Positions 17,194 to 28,300 of a stretch of DNA of 64,000 bases are shown in pieces. Origin of the DNA: Erysipelotrichaceae bacterium. Lineage in GTDB: Bacteria; Bacillota_I; Bacilli_A; Erysipelotrichales; Erysipelotrichaceae. The stretch is from assembly GCA_017405675.1 (NCBI GenBank), contig JAFRAB010000048.1:34701-98700 (forward strand), written 5' to 3'. Numbering within the stretch: position 1 is the first letter of the stretch; each line of letters opens with the position of its first letter. The notes under the pieces were generated by a model that saw only the letters and a program-made list of their open reading frames with translations, had not been told where the DNA came from and did no database searches. The position numbers and the translations under genes were made by a program.

Positions 17194-18108
17194 TTATACA
17201 TCGTAATTTATCTTTGTAATAATAGACATTAATTGATCTACTGCTTTACATACTTCATGCATATCATCATGGTATTCTTCGAACTGATTATGAAAATCCA
17301 TTGGTGGAACTTCTGCTCTTATTGCAGCTGATTTATTTGCTTTTGCAACCTTGAGTCCTTCTTTTATCAACAACTCTTTGTTGCGTTGATATAATTCTGC
17401 AGTCTTGTTCCCATATCCGGCAATCTCCAAATCAACGTATCCTTTATTTGATTTATGCTGAATATATGTTCCTTTTCGTAAGCTGTCAAATGTGACCCAT
17501 ACCGCATTCGTACCTGCTGGCCCAGGTACCTCTCTTACACTTAACTGCTTGTAATTGTTTTTTACAAATTGATAGTATTTCTGTCTGAAAACTGTGACTC
17601 TGTTGTCTTCAACAACTTCGTAACCTTTTTTCTGCTCTCTTACCGCCTCTTCAAGCAAAGCCACTGAATAGGGATCGTTAGCGATGTCTTTCAGATATTC
17701 ATAGGAGATTCTGTTTTCATATTTTCTTGCTTCCTCATTATCATAATCATCCGGAGCAATAAGAACTATTCTGTACTCATCATATTTGTCGTTTAATCCT
17801 TTTTCTGCTCTGACAATATACCTTCCGTGCTGATCAGGCATGGCTATAGCATCAATTTTATCTTCTATGAATAGCCCAATCCTCGTAGCGTTGCAATTAA
17901 GCAGAACAAATACATCAGATTCTCCATCACTATCCATTTTCGAATGATGGAGCTCTTTGACAACAACATGAGTGGTATCTATAGGCTTTGGATTAGTAAT
18001 AGTGCAACAAAAAGCTTTAACAAAGTCGGAATCTGTCATTAGCTTGTTAATGATTAATAAATCTATATCTCGTTCAGCGACACTTTCCAGCACTAGTTTT
18101 GGCTTCAT
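17194..18108 (-). CDS. PD-(D/E)XK nuclease family protein (PDDEXK_4-like)
   Basis: A 304-residue soluble protein with the nuclease core at about residues 65-105: ESDVFVLL carries the metal-binding aspartate and GLFIEDKIDA the E-x-K pair, followed by PDQHGRY, the helix typical of the PDDEXK_4 group. The C-terminal half contains a FVTFDSLRKG-like segment seen in related proteins. It starts six bases after the DUF262 gene stop, in the same direction, and ends the operon. The ribosome site GAGAGGA is somewhat far from the ATG. A DNA-cleaving defence role is likely from fold and setting; partner proteins and target are unknown. Confidence 0.75.
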   Translation of the reverse strand: MKPKLVLESVAERDIDLLIINKLMTDSDFVKAFCCTITNPKPIDTTHVVVKELHHSKMDSDGESDVFVLLNCNATRIGLFIEDKIDAIAMPDQHGRYIVRAEKGLNDKYDEYRIVLIAPDDYDNEEARKYENRISYEYLKDIANDPYSVALLEEAVREQKKGYEVVEDNRVTVFRQKYYQFVKNNYKQLSVREVPGPAGTNAVWVTFDSLRKGTYIQHKSNKGYVDLEIAGYGNKTAELYQRNKELLIKEGLKVAKANKSAAIRAEVPPMDFHNQFEEYHDDMHEVCKAVDQLMSIITKINYDV

Positions 18109-18114
18109 ATGAAA

Positions 18115-20586
18115 TCAAGATCCTCTCTTTACATAATCGTGTGCTTGTCTAATGATGTTCTTGGCATAATCTAGATCGTCATCTTCGTGAAAATCCATGT
18201 AATGGTTTTTGGTCCATGTATATGAATCTGGAAGTTTTTTTACCAATCCCTTTTCATCTTGATAAACCATGTCCGGGAGAATGAAACGCATTCTTTTTTT
18301 GTAAAAGTGGATTTCTAAGAAAACGCCCTTGTCTTTGAATACTATGTAATTCTTTGTAGTACTTCTTGTTACATTGCTATCTAAAGAAAGGCAGTATTCT
18401 GACAAAGCATTGTAAACATCTATCTCATATTGTGGCTTTCCGTCTATTAACTCATGATATATTTCTTCAGAATAAACGTCTTCAACTCTCCTTGTTTCAA
18501 CTTTTTCCTTAAACACTGGCACAGTAACATCAGTTGAAAAATCACCATCTTCTATCATGAAATCAAGTCCCAATAGCATTTTACGGTCTGCTTTATTTGG
18601 AATAATGAAATCCCATTCATTTTCCATGAATGCCAGAATCTTTAATCCTCTATCTAATATTTCTTCACTTGTCCATTGAGAATACTTACTGACTTCTATT
18701 TCACTGTGGGATCCGTCAGAATAACCTCTTGGACTTCTGGTTTTCTTTTCGTCAAAAGAGTAATTCTGCAAAGTAGAATTAATGCTCATTGACAAAGGCA
18801 AAAGATTGCCCAATGTCCCTGTTAATCTCTTCTTCTGATTATCATCATAATTACCAAATCTACTTACCCAATATGGGTCTGATGCTGTTTGAGGGTATAT
18901 ATGCTCTACTGAATAGTGATCTTTTTCATCTTTCTTGAAGAAGTTTTCTGGCATAATCTTTTGACTGGCTTTATCTTTCATTAGGTATCTTTCATACTCA
19001 AACAGAACATACTTAACTGATGCCCAGCTATAGTAACCGCTATAATTCCTAAACCATCTATTGACTGATCCCATTAAGGTTGATGTGGTGGCAACCTTAT
19101 TATCGCTTAAGAAATCTATCTCATTCAGTTTTTCTAAGACATAATCAATTGCAACTTCTTTGACATATAACTGGTGAGCCAGGTTATAGAAATAGCTGTT
19201 TCTGTATGTTGAAAAGTATCCCGCATAACGGAAATGTAACAAGATGAATCTTTCTATCAGCTTAAGTGCTTTGAATTTATTCTCGTCTGAAATATCTTTT
19301 CTCGAAAGAATAACCATTATCATCGGTTTGAAATAGACAAATCCCAGCCTGTTCAGCCTTTCCAGCATCATCTTAATGTCACCGTTGGTTATGTCATCTG
19401 GAAAATGCAGCGAATACCAGAACGGGACCAACGATTTCATACTGCTTATATACTTAAATAAAGCATCGATGGTCAGTTTCTCCCCTTTTTCAGCCACCTG
19501 TGGTTCTTCAGTTGTGTCTACTGCATCAACCTCAATAGCATCTTCCGGATACTCTTCTTGTATTTCGGTCAGTTTATACTGGCTTGTATATTTTGTTTCA
19601 ATGTTCTGTTGCGTGAAATAATCATTCAGCAGGAAGTTGGTGTAATTCATTTTATTTGATCTTGAATAACCAAAATAGACAATCCAATGTGCCTGTAAGA
19701 ATTCATCATCATTCAATGGTCTAGTTTTGTTTTTACCCATGCAAGCATAGACTGTCTTCCATGTTTCATTTATTTCGTTTCTAACTTTATTGAGTTCATC
19801 TTCCGGGGCATGGAAAATAGTCGACAGATAAATCAACCTGTTTTTCAGTAGTTCCAGATTTGACAATCGTTTTCCTCTGTTATTCATGGTTTCAAAAGCA
19901 ATAAACACATTGAAATCATTGTCTATGAAATAAATGTTAAACTTCATTTTCTGGGTGATTTTTTTAAACACGTCTTCCAGTGCGGAGACGCCTTCTTTTT
20001 CTACTAAATCTTTAATATGCTCTTTAAAAAACTCTTTCGCATTCTCAAGATTTAAAGTGTAGAAAGTCTCATTAACAATACCCGGATTTTGTTCTTCAAG
20101 TATTTTGTATTTAAAGAATTCATAACTAGGATTATCTGTTTCATATCCAAACTTAAAAGTCCTGATCATTGTTGAATCAGGTTTTGCTATAACCAGATAC
20201 TGTTCTTTAATATCGCTTAATCTTAGACTGTTGACAAAAATCTGAGTTAATTCTTTTCCTGGATTCTGTTGCTCATAATAGTTCACTATTTCATTGATAA
20301 GGATAATAAAAGTGGTTAACCTTTGTTGACCGTCAACGACATGATATGCTTTATAGCCCCAATTATCTAAAATCCATTTTTCGTCATTCCATCCGGAAGT
20401 ATATTCACCATTCAGCTCTTTAAGAGAGATCATTCCGGTATAGTGTTCTCTATTTGGAAGCAGATTTAAAATATCACTCCATAATTCTTCCAACTGGAGA
20501 TTTCCCCATGAATATCCCCTTTGATAATCCGGAATTCTGAATAATTTCTTTGCAAACAAATCTGATAATGATACTAAATCGTTCAT
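18115..20586 (-). CDS. DUF262-DUF1524 GmrSD-like restriction protein
   Basis: An 823-residue protein. The N-terminal DUF262 domain (about 1-260) has IPDYQRGYSWG and the DGQQRLT motif near residue 90, which carry the family's DGQQR nucleotide-hydrolysis signature. A DUF1524 HNH-type nuclease domain (about 520-650) shows EHIYPQ and GNLLPL. The last 130 residues resemble DUF5655 (RSTTKNYIVFKDKGVF). GmrSD proteins are type IV restriction enzymes acting on glucosylated cytosine; relatives occur in other defence systems. The ATG at 20586 overlaps the upstream stop by ATGA, with AAGGA nine bases before. Both active-site motifs look intact. Confidence 0.88.
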   Translation of the reverse strand: MNDLVSLSDLFAKKLFRIPDYQRGYSWGNLQLEELWSDILNLLPNREHYTGMISLKELNGEYTSGWNDEKWILDNWGYKAYHVVDGQQRLTTFIILINEIVNYYEQQNPGKELTQIFVNSLRLSDIKEQYLVIAKPDSTMIRTFKFGYETDNPSYEFFKYKILEEQNPGIVNETFYTLNLENAKEFFKEHIKDLVEKEGVSALEDVFKKITQKMKFNIYFIDNDFNVFIAFETMNNRGKRLSNLELLKNRLIYLSTIFHAPEDELNKVRNEINETWKTVYACMGKNKTRPLNDDEFLQAHWIVYFGYSRSNKMNYTNFLLNDYFTQQNIETKYTSQYKLTEIQEEYPEDAIEVDAVDTTEEPQVAEKGEKLTIDALFKYISSMKSLVPFWYSLHFPDDITNGDIKMMLERLNRLGFVYFKPMIMVILSRKDISDENKFKALKLIERFILLHFRYAGYFSTYRNSYFYNLAHQLYVKEVAIDYVLEKLNEIDFLSDNKVATTSTLMGSVNRWFRNYSGYYSWASVKYVLFEYERYLMKDKASQKIMPENFFKKDEKDHYSVEHIYPQTASDPYWVSRFGNYDDNQKKRLTGTLGNLLPLSMSINSTLQNYSFDEKKTRSPRGYSDGSHSEIEVSKYSQWTSEEILDRGLKILAFMENEWDFIIPNKADRKMLLGLDFMIEDGDFSTDVTVPVFKEKVETRRVEDVYSEEIYHELIDGKPQYEIDVYNALSEYCLSLDSNVTRSTTKNYIVFKDKGVFLEIHFYKKRMRFILPDMVYQDEKGLVKKLPDSYTWTKNHYMDFHEDDDLDYAKNIIRQAHDYVKRGS

Positions 20587-21632
20587 ATACATTCTTCCTT
20601 TTCTTCAATTAAAGGTTTGTATCTTATTTTCATTGTTTCAAAATCTTCATATTGGTAGAAGACCTTGAAACCTTTTTCTTCACTTAATTTGATTAGTTCT
20701 TGCTTATTATACTCTGATACTTTGGATCCTAAATACACTGCTTTAATTGGAGGTGCTGGAAATCTCTCTTCCTTATCTCCAATTACTCTCCATTCCTCTT
20801 GCAAAGACCATTCCTTGTTCTTTGTGCACATTGCTTTTAGAATCCATTTGTAGAAATATCGTTCTGCTTGCTTTGATTCTCCCTTAAACGCTAGAGCAAT
20901 CAAATCGAAGAATAGTTTCAGTGGATCTGCGTCTCGTCTATTTGAATAGTTAACAGGAAGAAGCCTTGCTTTTAGTGTTTTTAGAGCAGAAGCAATGTCA
21001 TACTCAATCATCATTCCTTCGCGTTTTGCTCCATACATTTCCCACATTATTTGGCTATCTTTGAATGTAGTAAGAGAATGAATTCCAATGGTATCCTTTA
21101 GTCTTCTCAATATACTAAAGAATTGTTCTACATTGCTCTGAAAAACAGGATCATTCATTTTGCTTTCTATTTCAATCCATAGCTGATCTTTTCTATATTT
21201 GTTAGCTTCCTGGTTGTAGAACTCTTCTATTTTCCTTCTTGATGACCTACTTCCTATTTTTTGTTTAATTTTCGTAAATTCGTCATCAAACTTAGGATTA
21301 ACCCCCTTTATTGAATCAAGAAGATACCATATATAATTGCCTTCAAATTTATCCTCAGAAATGTTTGAGAAGGTTTCATTAAAGAAACGCATAGCGACCT
21401 CAAACGAATCATCTAATTTATCTGCAGGACACATATACAAATAGCGGTTCTTTATTGCATCAATGTAATACTCATTAATAGAACAATACTTGTATAGGCG
21501 ATCAGGAATCATTTTGAAATTTGCACCAATACCAGTATCGCTACTTATTTCACCATGGGTAAAAGCCAAAGGAAAATACACAGAAGCTCTGCTAATAAAC
21601 TCTGTGTAATTTATCTTTGCTGCTTTTGTCAT
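20583..21632 (-). CDS. DUF2971 family protein
   Basis: A 349-residue soluble protein with DUF2971 features: LYKYCSINEYYIDAIKNRYLY (residues about 45-65) followed by a DDSFEV motif in place of the more common NDPFE, WEMYGAKREGMMIEYD near residue 195, and EEWRVIG near 290. Function of the family is not established, but it recurs in defence islands. The start follows AGGAGGGTTACTAA. It lies 111 bases behind the Zn-ribbon gene and overlaps the DUF262 gene by four bases, so it is translationally coupled to it. Confidence 0.72.
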   Translation of the reverse strand: MTKAAKINYTEFISRASVYFPLAFTHGEISSDTGIGANFKMIPDRLYKYCSINEYYIDAIKNRYLYMCPADKLDDSFEVAMRFFNETFSNISEDKFEGNYIWYLLDSIKGVNPKFDDEFTKIKQKIGSRSSRRKIEEFYNQEANKYRKDQLWIEIESKMNDPVFQSNVEQFFSILRRLKDTIGIHSLTTFKDSQIMWEMYGAKREGMMIEYDIASALKTLKARLLPVNYSNRRDADPLKLFFDLIALAFKGESKQAERYFYKWILKAMCTKNKEWSLQEEWRVIGDKEERFPAPPIKAVYLGSKVSEYNKQELIKLSEEKGFKVFYQYEDFETMKIRYKPLIEEKEECI

Positions 21633-21743
21633 TTAGTAACCCTCCTGCTTAAATATATAGTTATTAGTCCATTAACAAACATTGAATAAAGGTTTTGTGT
21701 GAGAGTTCACCGCTTTGATTCATAGCCCTTTAAACAATATATA

Positions 21744-22382
21744 TCAGATATCGATATTAGGCTCTGCCTCTTTTTTCCAATCAATCTCAACAGAATTCTT
21801 AAGTGTCTGCTCAATCAACTGTTTATTCTTTTTGATTAAGTGTTGTTGATCTTCATAGTAACGATTCGCACTTTCTTTATTCCACTGATAATCGTCATAG
21901 CAATCTAAGCATTGGCTTACCAAGTCACTAATTTGTCTAAGAGATTTCTTTTTGTATTTTTTATAATATCGATTAACTATGTCTATACTGATTCTATTAT
22001 TTAAATGGGTGCTATATTTTACCGACATCATTTCTTCAAGAGCAATTAATAATTCTTCTTTTGAATATGATGCAACAAGGCTTTCATCAAACTCTAAGAA
22101 TAACTTCTCTACCTCTGTTTTATACTGAAGTGTTTGCCCGTTTGGAACAAGATAAGTTTTATCAATAACTCCATCTCCAACCCACTTTGGTTGAAAGCAA
22201 TGCCTTATTAGATGCTCTATGTGGTATTTATTTTTGCATTGGTCACATTGAATTGTCTCATCATAACATCCTGATCTGATCCTGTTCCAGTCATCAGTTT
22301 CAGTATAAACTCCCCTATGAAGGTATCCATTCCCACATGCACATTTCGCAATTTCTTTGTATTCAATTCTATCCCAACTCAT
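21744..22382 (-). CDS. Zinc-ribbon protein of unknown function in the restriction operon
   Basis: A 212-residue protein not assigned to a named family. The N-terminus has two cysteine pairs, CACGNG near residue 14 and CDQCKNKYH near 46, which can form a zinc ribbon. A later cysteine-containing helix (SDLVSQCLDCYDDY) and a charged coiled C-terminus follow. The start overlaps the HsdS gene by 14 bases and uses an AGGGGAC ribosome site inside hsdS. The overlap implies joint expression with the type I system. It may be a DNA- or protein-binding accessory factor (inference). Confidence 0.7.
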   Translation of the reverse strand: MSWDRIEYKEIAKCACGNGYLHRGVYTETDDWNRIRSGCYDETIQCDQCKNKYHIEHLIRHCFQPKWVGDGVIDKTYLVPNGQTLQYKTEVEKLFLEFDESLVASYSKEELLIALEEMMSVKYSTHLNNRISIDIVNRYYKKYKKKSLRQISDLVSQCLDCYDDYQWNKESANRYYEDQQHLIKKNKQLIEQTLKNSVEIDWKKEAEPNIDI

Positions 22383-23661
22383 TTTTTGTCCCCTTGAGCG
22401 TCACTTGTCCATTCATTAACATAGGTAACAGCCAATCGCGAAGAGACGAAAGGCTCTGGTTTTCTTCTTGGCATTCCTTCATTTTCATAAATAGAGGAGT
22501 GACCTTTTCTTCAAAACGCTTATGAACTTGGTTGTTTGACATCAGAAAAGGAACATTTTCAAGAATAGTGTTATTTAAGATTGGCATAGTTGATCCGCCT
22601 GACTTTTGGTTCCAATACCCAGCGTTTTTTAAATCTTGAAGGTACATGAGCAAAAAGAATTTTCCAACTTTATTTTCATCTGGAGTTATCTTTGCTAAAC
22701 GACTAACTATAATACCCTTTTCATATTCTGATTCAACGATACCAAGCAATCCCAATGTACCTGTTTTCGAAATAATAATATCTCCATTACGCGCTGTGCT
22801 TCTCTTAACTTCTTCATATTTCTTTTCGGTCAAAAAATGCTTAGGTTTATCCACGATAAATCTACCATTTAGCTGTTCCATTTCATAAACTGGGACTCCT
22901 TCTGAAACATATTCGCTGATTTTCATCTGCGTACCAAATGGACCATCAACAATAGCATATTTATCTTGAGAAATAATGTCATTAAGTGTTTTCAACTCCC
23001 ATCCTTCAGGAATCTCTCTTTTCAGTGCTTCATTCCACACCATCTTCCCACCGGATGACTTAAATGGTCTACCATCTTCATTTGGGAAATCAAACTGCAA
23101 AAACCAATAATCATATATTGTTTTAGCAATGTTTTCAAGTTCAGAAGAGATCTTGTTGTTGTTGATGGTTTTAGCATCTAAAATCGTTAACGCTTTTGCG
23201 ATGCTTTTTTGTGTATCAATATCCGGTAAATCAACTTCATACTGTTCCATAGAAGCCTTGGATACTTCTTTAAAGGTTGTTCCCGATCCGAGAGCTTCAA
23301 TCTCTTTAATATGATACTTTAAATAGTAATAAAGATATTCAACATCACATTTCTCAGAATCAATTACAAGACTTTTAAACCCTTGATTTGTACAACAATC
23401 AATTGTATTAATTGCTAATAATCCTATTGGTGCTCTAGAAGACATCAGTATATTACCTGCAGGAATCATTTCTGTTGAACAACTATCATATCCTTTTTTT
23501 GTAATTGTCCTTTCACCATGGCAAAAATATTTACTATTTTGATCAGATAAGTCTTTTGGAGTAGCCCAAATTATATCTCCATCATAGTATTCTGGGTGTT
23601 CGGTTGAAGGTGTCGCACCATTTACTACTTTTGCAATGCTACCAATAGCTACTCTAGTCAT
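22369..23661 (-). CDS. hsdS: Type I restriction system specificity subunit HsdS
   Basis: A 430-residue DNA-recognition subunit with two target recognition domains. The first (about 1-130) contains VNGATPSTEHPEYYDGDI and WATPKDLSD. A central conserved helix follows (about 145-195, DIDTQKSIAKALTILDAK). The second TRD (about 220-370) holds GPFGTQMKISEY and KTGTLG, and the second helix is at the C-terminus. Each TRD sets one half of a bipartite site. The start overlaps hsdM by eight bases. The sequence is intact; no inverted hsdS fragments that would allow shuffling are visible nearby. Confidence 0.93.
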   Translation of the reverse strand: MTRVAIGSIAKVVNGATPSTEHPEYYDGDIIWATPKDLSDQNSKYFCHGERTITKKGYDSCSTEMIPAGNILMSSRAPIGLLAINTIDCCTNQGFKSLVIDSEKCDVEYLYYYLKYHIKEIEALGSGTTFKEVSKASMEQYEVDLPDIDTQKSIAKALTILDAKTINNNKISSELENIAKTIYDYWFLQFDFPNEDGRPFKSSGGKMVWNEALKREIPEGWELKTLNDIISQDKYAIVDGPFGTQMKISEYVSEGVPVYEMEQLNGRFIVDKPKHFLTEKKYEEVKRSTARNGDIIISKTGTLGLLGIVESEYEKGIIVSRLAKITPDENKVGKFFLLMYLQDLKNAGYWNQKSGGSTMPILNNTILENVPFLMSNNQVHKRFEEKVTPLFMKMKECQEENQSLSSLRDWLLPMLMNGQVTLKGTKNELG

Positions 23662-25336
23662 AATTTATCCTCTCAAGCTGTTGCTTAATCTCATCTTCAA
23701 GAGTTTTTCCTTCAGAAAACAACTCATTTAAAGTATTTTTATACTCATTTATCTTCGCTTCAAACTCTTCTGATGTTAATTCTACATATTCAATCTTGAC
23801 CTCAAAGAATTGTCCAGCAGAGAACGAATAGTTTTTCTCCTTAACCTGAGTATTTGTTACTACAACCGAGAAATCATCAATAAGTTCTTGCTTATTAAAT
23901 GTTTTTATTATTTTTTCTATTTCATTATCACGTAAAACAGTTCTTTGGTTCTTACCTTCTTTTCTCTTTTCACCAAGTTTTGATGCATCAACAAGGATAA
24001 CCTTGTCATCATCCTCTGTTTTTGTTTTATCAATAAACAGTACAGAGACGTTGGTTCCTGTGTTCGCAAAAATATTACTAGGCATGGATACAACACCTTT
24101 TAACCAATTGTTGTCAATTAACTTTTGTCTAATTCCTTTTTCAATTCCAGCTTGTGCGGTCAAGAAACCGGTTGGGCATACAACTGCTGCTTTTCCATTG
24201 TCTTTAAGGCTCCACAAAACATGCTGAATAAATGGTAAGTAAATTGCCATAGATTCTTTTTTTGCGTTTGGAATCTTTGGTATACCGGCAAAAAATCTGT
24301 CGGTATCAGCCCAGTTATTCTCTATAGCATCTCTTGTCTTGCTGAAATCAAGTTTGAACGGTGGATTTATAGTTATATAATCAAACTTCTTATATCCACT
24401 TGATGGATCATGGTTAATATTGTATTGAGATGGAGATAATAATGAATCACCCTGAACAATATTATCTAAACTCTCTGTTAATCCATTTAACATCATGTTC
24501 AAACGTAAGAAACGAGTAGATTTTGTAGATACATCCTGAGTATATACTCTAGCCCTATTACCAAATTTTCCATGGCCCAATTCATTAGCTAAATGTAAGA
24601 CCAAAGATCCGGATCCTGCAGCGCAGTCTAAAACCTCATACAATCTATCATCTTCAACAGTTGACATACCAACTAGTATTTTAGCGATGATATTTGAAAC
24701 AGATTGCGGTGTGAAATATTCAGCATACGTACCGCTTGCTACGTTGTAGTTTTTTATCAGGTATTCGAAAATGGTTGAATAAAAGTCAAAATTCCCATTA
24801 AATGCAGCTGTAAAATCAAACTTCTCTTCAGAAATAATTCCAAAAATAGCAATCGCAAAATCATTTCTTTTAGAACGGTCGATAATGTTTTCTGTTATAC
24901 GGCTAAATAACGGTTGCTTTTCTCCTCCTGAGGTTTCAACCTTAAACTTATCATTTTCCGGATAACCAGATATTCTTTCTAGAGCATCATCAAATAAAGT
25001 ACTGAAATCAGGACGACTAGTTTTGTTAATCAATGCCTCAATTGTATCATCTTGATGGAAAACTACATCTGTAGGATGAGCATCATAGAATGCATCTAAT
25101 TCATCATTCTCATTTTTCAACAGTTCTTCAACAGTTTCATCCATCTCTTCAGCAAATGCTTTGAGATTGAACATATACTTATCATTTAAGAACTTATAGA
25201 GGAAAACACCTGTTACTACGTCTTCTTCACCTGCTGTGTTTGACAATCCATTTTGAGAACATAACCCCTGGAGATCATCAATCATTTCATTGATTTTCAT
25301 CTCAAGTGCATAATAATCTGTTTGTTTTTCAGCCAT
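23654..25336 (-). CDS. hsdM: Type I restriction system DNA adenine methyltransferase HsdM
   Basis: N6-adenine methyltransferase of 560 residues. An N-terminal helical HsdM_N domain (about 1-160) precedes the SAM-binding motif VLDCAAGSGSL near residue 235 and the catalytic NPPF in ITINPPFKL near 325. The C-terminal region has a coiled helix for HsdS contact. The start follows GAGAGGTATTAGA, 14 bases after the hsdR stop. Together with HsdS it methylates the host's own sites; with HsdR it forms the restriction complex. Confidence 0.95.
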   Translation of the reverse strand: MAEKQTDYYALEMKINEMIDDLQGLCSQNGLSNTAGEEDVVTGVFLYKFLNDKYMFNLKAFAEEMDETVEELLKNENDELDAFYDAHPTDVVFHQDDTIEALINKTSRPDFSTLFDDALERISGYPENDKFKVETSGGEKQPLFSRITENIIDRSKRNDFAIAIFGIISEEKFDFTAAFNGNFDFYSTIFEYLIKNYNVASGTYAEYFTPQSVSNIIAKILVGMSTVEDDRLYEVLDCAAGSGSLVLHLANELGHGKFGNRARVYTQDVSTKSTRFLRLNMMLNGLTESLDNIVQGDSLLSPSQYNINHDPSSGYKKFDYITINPPFKLDFSKTRDAIENNWADTDRFFAGIPKIPNAKKESMAIYLPFIQHVLWSLKDNGKAAVVCPTGFLTAQAGIEKGIRQKLIDNNWLKGVVSMPSNIFANTGTNVSVLFIDKTKTEDDDKVILVDASKLGEKRKEGKNQRTVLRDNEIEKIIKTFNKQELIDDFSVVVTNTQVKEKNYSFSAGQFFEVKIEYVELTSEEFEAKINEYKNTLNELFSEGKTLEDEIKQQLERINYD

Positions 25337-25350
25337 TCTAATACCTCTCT

Positions 25351-28300
25351 TTATCTGAAATTCTGTAAGTTTGTATAAAGATCAGATAACAGTTTCTGGA
25401 TCCAATCTTTTAAATTCAATTTCTTATATAATCCTGCTTTAAGAAGTCCTTTTACAACCTTCTTTTTAGCTTCATCTATAAAACCTTCTCTTCCCTGGAC
25501 AATTAAAATGTTAGTATCTATTCCTTCTTTGATTTCTGAATAGATATACTGCACTGCTGCTTCAATATCTTTGTTATCCAATTCAGGTCTATCAACTATG
25601 ATATCCTGGTATGTCTTAACTAATGCAAAATTACCATCGTAGATACTTGCCAAGCGTTCATTTTCAGCGTTAATTGCTATTGCTTGTGCCAGCAACTCTC
25701 TCATTTCTTCTGTGAGACTATCCAAATCATCAATTGACATCATGTTCATTCTTGAGAAGAGGATCTGTAATGCTGCGTCTAAGTTGACCATCTTGATATC
25801 GCTCTTGTTCCGGTTTTTATTAATCTCTGCTTTAACCTTAGTAAGTGTATCGGTAAACTTAACATACCTTGGATCATCAGGGTTGAACTTACCTAAATCA
25901 ATTATTGAAATAGATGTTTTTATAAACTCATAGACTATTTCCACTACTTCTTCATCAGATATGATTTCAAGCATTCTTACAGGTGATTCCTGTAAATTAA
26001 TGAAGTCGATTCTTTCCTGTGTCAGACGAAGCTTCTTTTTAATCAAATCAAAATCAATTTGAGCAGCATCTTCCATAGCATTTGAAAGCATAAACTCAAC
26101 ATAACAATCCTTAATACCATTAAGCTGATGTTTAATCTTTAACAAGATCTGCTTAGTGAACCACGTAAGCTTCTGGGAGAACTTTTCTAAATCGTCCTCA
26201 TTGTTGATGTTATTAAGCTCTGTTAAGTATTTATTGTATTTCTCACGAATGCTATTAACATCTACAACAAGACCTGCTAAAGAATTATGCTCACCATCTT
26301 CATCACCAATATTAATATCTGCTTCTAATTCTTTTAAGTAGTCTTCTAATGTTCTATCGTATTCTTCTTCAATGTCGACAAAGTCCGTTATATATCCATA
26401 ATGATATACTTTACCATTTGGAGATTTATACGGTCTATTAACCCTAGAAATGGTTTGTAAAAGGTTCTGAGCATGTGGTCCTCTTAGCAAATACATCTTC
26501 TTTAATCGAGAAACGTCATACCCTGTAGTTAACATATATTCAACAATTAAAAGATCAGGTCTTCCATCATACTTGAATTCTTTCTGATTATTCTTATTTG
26601 CCTCGCTCTGTAATGGGTTTCCCTCGTCCGAGATAACAAGTCCAGTGGAGAGTGATGAATTATCATGGAACCAATCATGAAGTTTCTTTGCTTGAGGATT
26701 TGTACGGCAGACAATCATACCACCTATAGAATTATCCATATTAACAATTCTGAAATTCTTAAAGTCTTTATCGATCCAGTTGCCTAAATATCTTATATAA
26801 GGATCGCTCTCGAATACATCGGCCTTATTTAAGTCCGGATCTTCCATCTGAAGATTGTTCTTTATTTCAGTTTTTACTACTGTATCTATCTTTTCTTTCT
26901 TTATTCTGAGTGTGTACCCATCAGCAATTGATTTATCGTAGAAATACTTATGAATGTAATCGCCAAACTTAAGATTTGAACGTTCCTTCTTGCTCAATAG
27001 CGGTGTTCCGGTAAGAGCAATAAATACAGCATTAGGATCACATAAGATCAGGTTTTTAAAGTATGCGCCGTTCTTTGCGTATGATCTATGAGCTTCATCA
27101 ATAAAGAATACTCTTTGAATGTCGGCATCATAAGCGTTTTGCGCCTGTGGCATTGCTTCTTCAAACTTCTGAATATTGACCACGACAAACTCACCGATTG
27201 TATCATCATCGGTTTTCTTCTTCAGTATTCTATTTAATTCCTTTCCAAAGGATTCTCTACTCTGTGCGTTTACCACAGAGAAGTATCTATTTGAAAACTC
27301 ACCATTGTCCTGGCGTAATAGTTCCAACCTATCGACCACAAAGAAGAAACGGGTAATTATATCTTTCTTTGCATAATAATCTTTTATAATTCCGTTACAA
27401 TATGCAGCTAACTCTGTTTTCCCACTACCCTGAGTGTGCCAGATAATTCCTCTCTTCTCTCCTTTATCTAATCTCCGGATAAGGTTTCTAGCAGCAAAGA
27501 ACTGTGGATATCTCATAATATGCTTTTCTGGAGGATTATCATTGCTTGCTTTTATGTAGATCAATCCATTTTTAATGATATATAACAGTCTTTCTTTATC
27601 GAAAACTGATGTAACAAACTGGTTACAAGGTGTATCTACAACATTATTAGTTTTAAACTCTGATGAATCAAAATTAGCAGGATCATATCCTAAATCACTA
27701 ATGTATTCTCTGCATTCATCGTCATCAAGTTGAATGTATGGATAATTATTATGATAATTAGCTTCATCCTCTCTAAAGAATGAGAATGTTGTTTTATTTC
27801 CGTTTGGTGTTGTGTAGAAAGATCCGGCTTTAACCATTTCAATATCATCATTATCTTCGTTCTCGTAAGGCATGTTATTGGAGAATGAGACAATTTGAAT
27901 GAAATTGAAAAACTTTCTATAGGCAGGATTCTGCAGTCTCTTGTTAATCATTCGGTTGAATTCTTCCTGAATTCCACCATCATTATTAGGCTTTTTAACC
28001 TCCAAGAAAGCAAGAGGCATGCCATTTATCAAAACATTGATATCCGGTCTAAACGATCCTTCTTCAGTATCTTTTTCGATTGTGAATGGGAGCTCATCAA
28101 CAACAGCGAAATCATTATTATCAAAGTTATCAAAATCAACCAGCTTTATGTCAGCCGTTGTATCAGTAAGTCGTTTATAAAAAGATCTACCTAAGTCGTT
28201 GTTTCTCATCAATGCATGAATTTCTGACAATAGTAAAAGAATATCATTGTCAGATATCGATTTATTATTAATCATTTCCAATGCAGGTTTAAATCTATTA

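Noticed and set aside
21633..21743. A 19-codon frame (starting MNQSGEL) in the gap between the Zn-ribbon and DUF2971 genes.
   Set aside because: The AAAGGG site is too close to the ATG and the peptide has no recognisable feature; the gap more likely holds a weak leader.
22369..23661. Possible phase-variable hsdS with inverted partner fragments.
   Set aside because: Only one hsdS is present, and no second recognition-domain fragment or recombinase gene was seen in the island.
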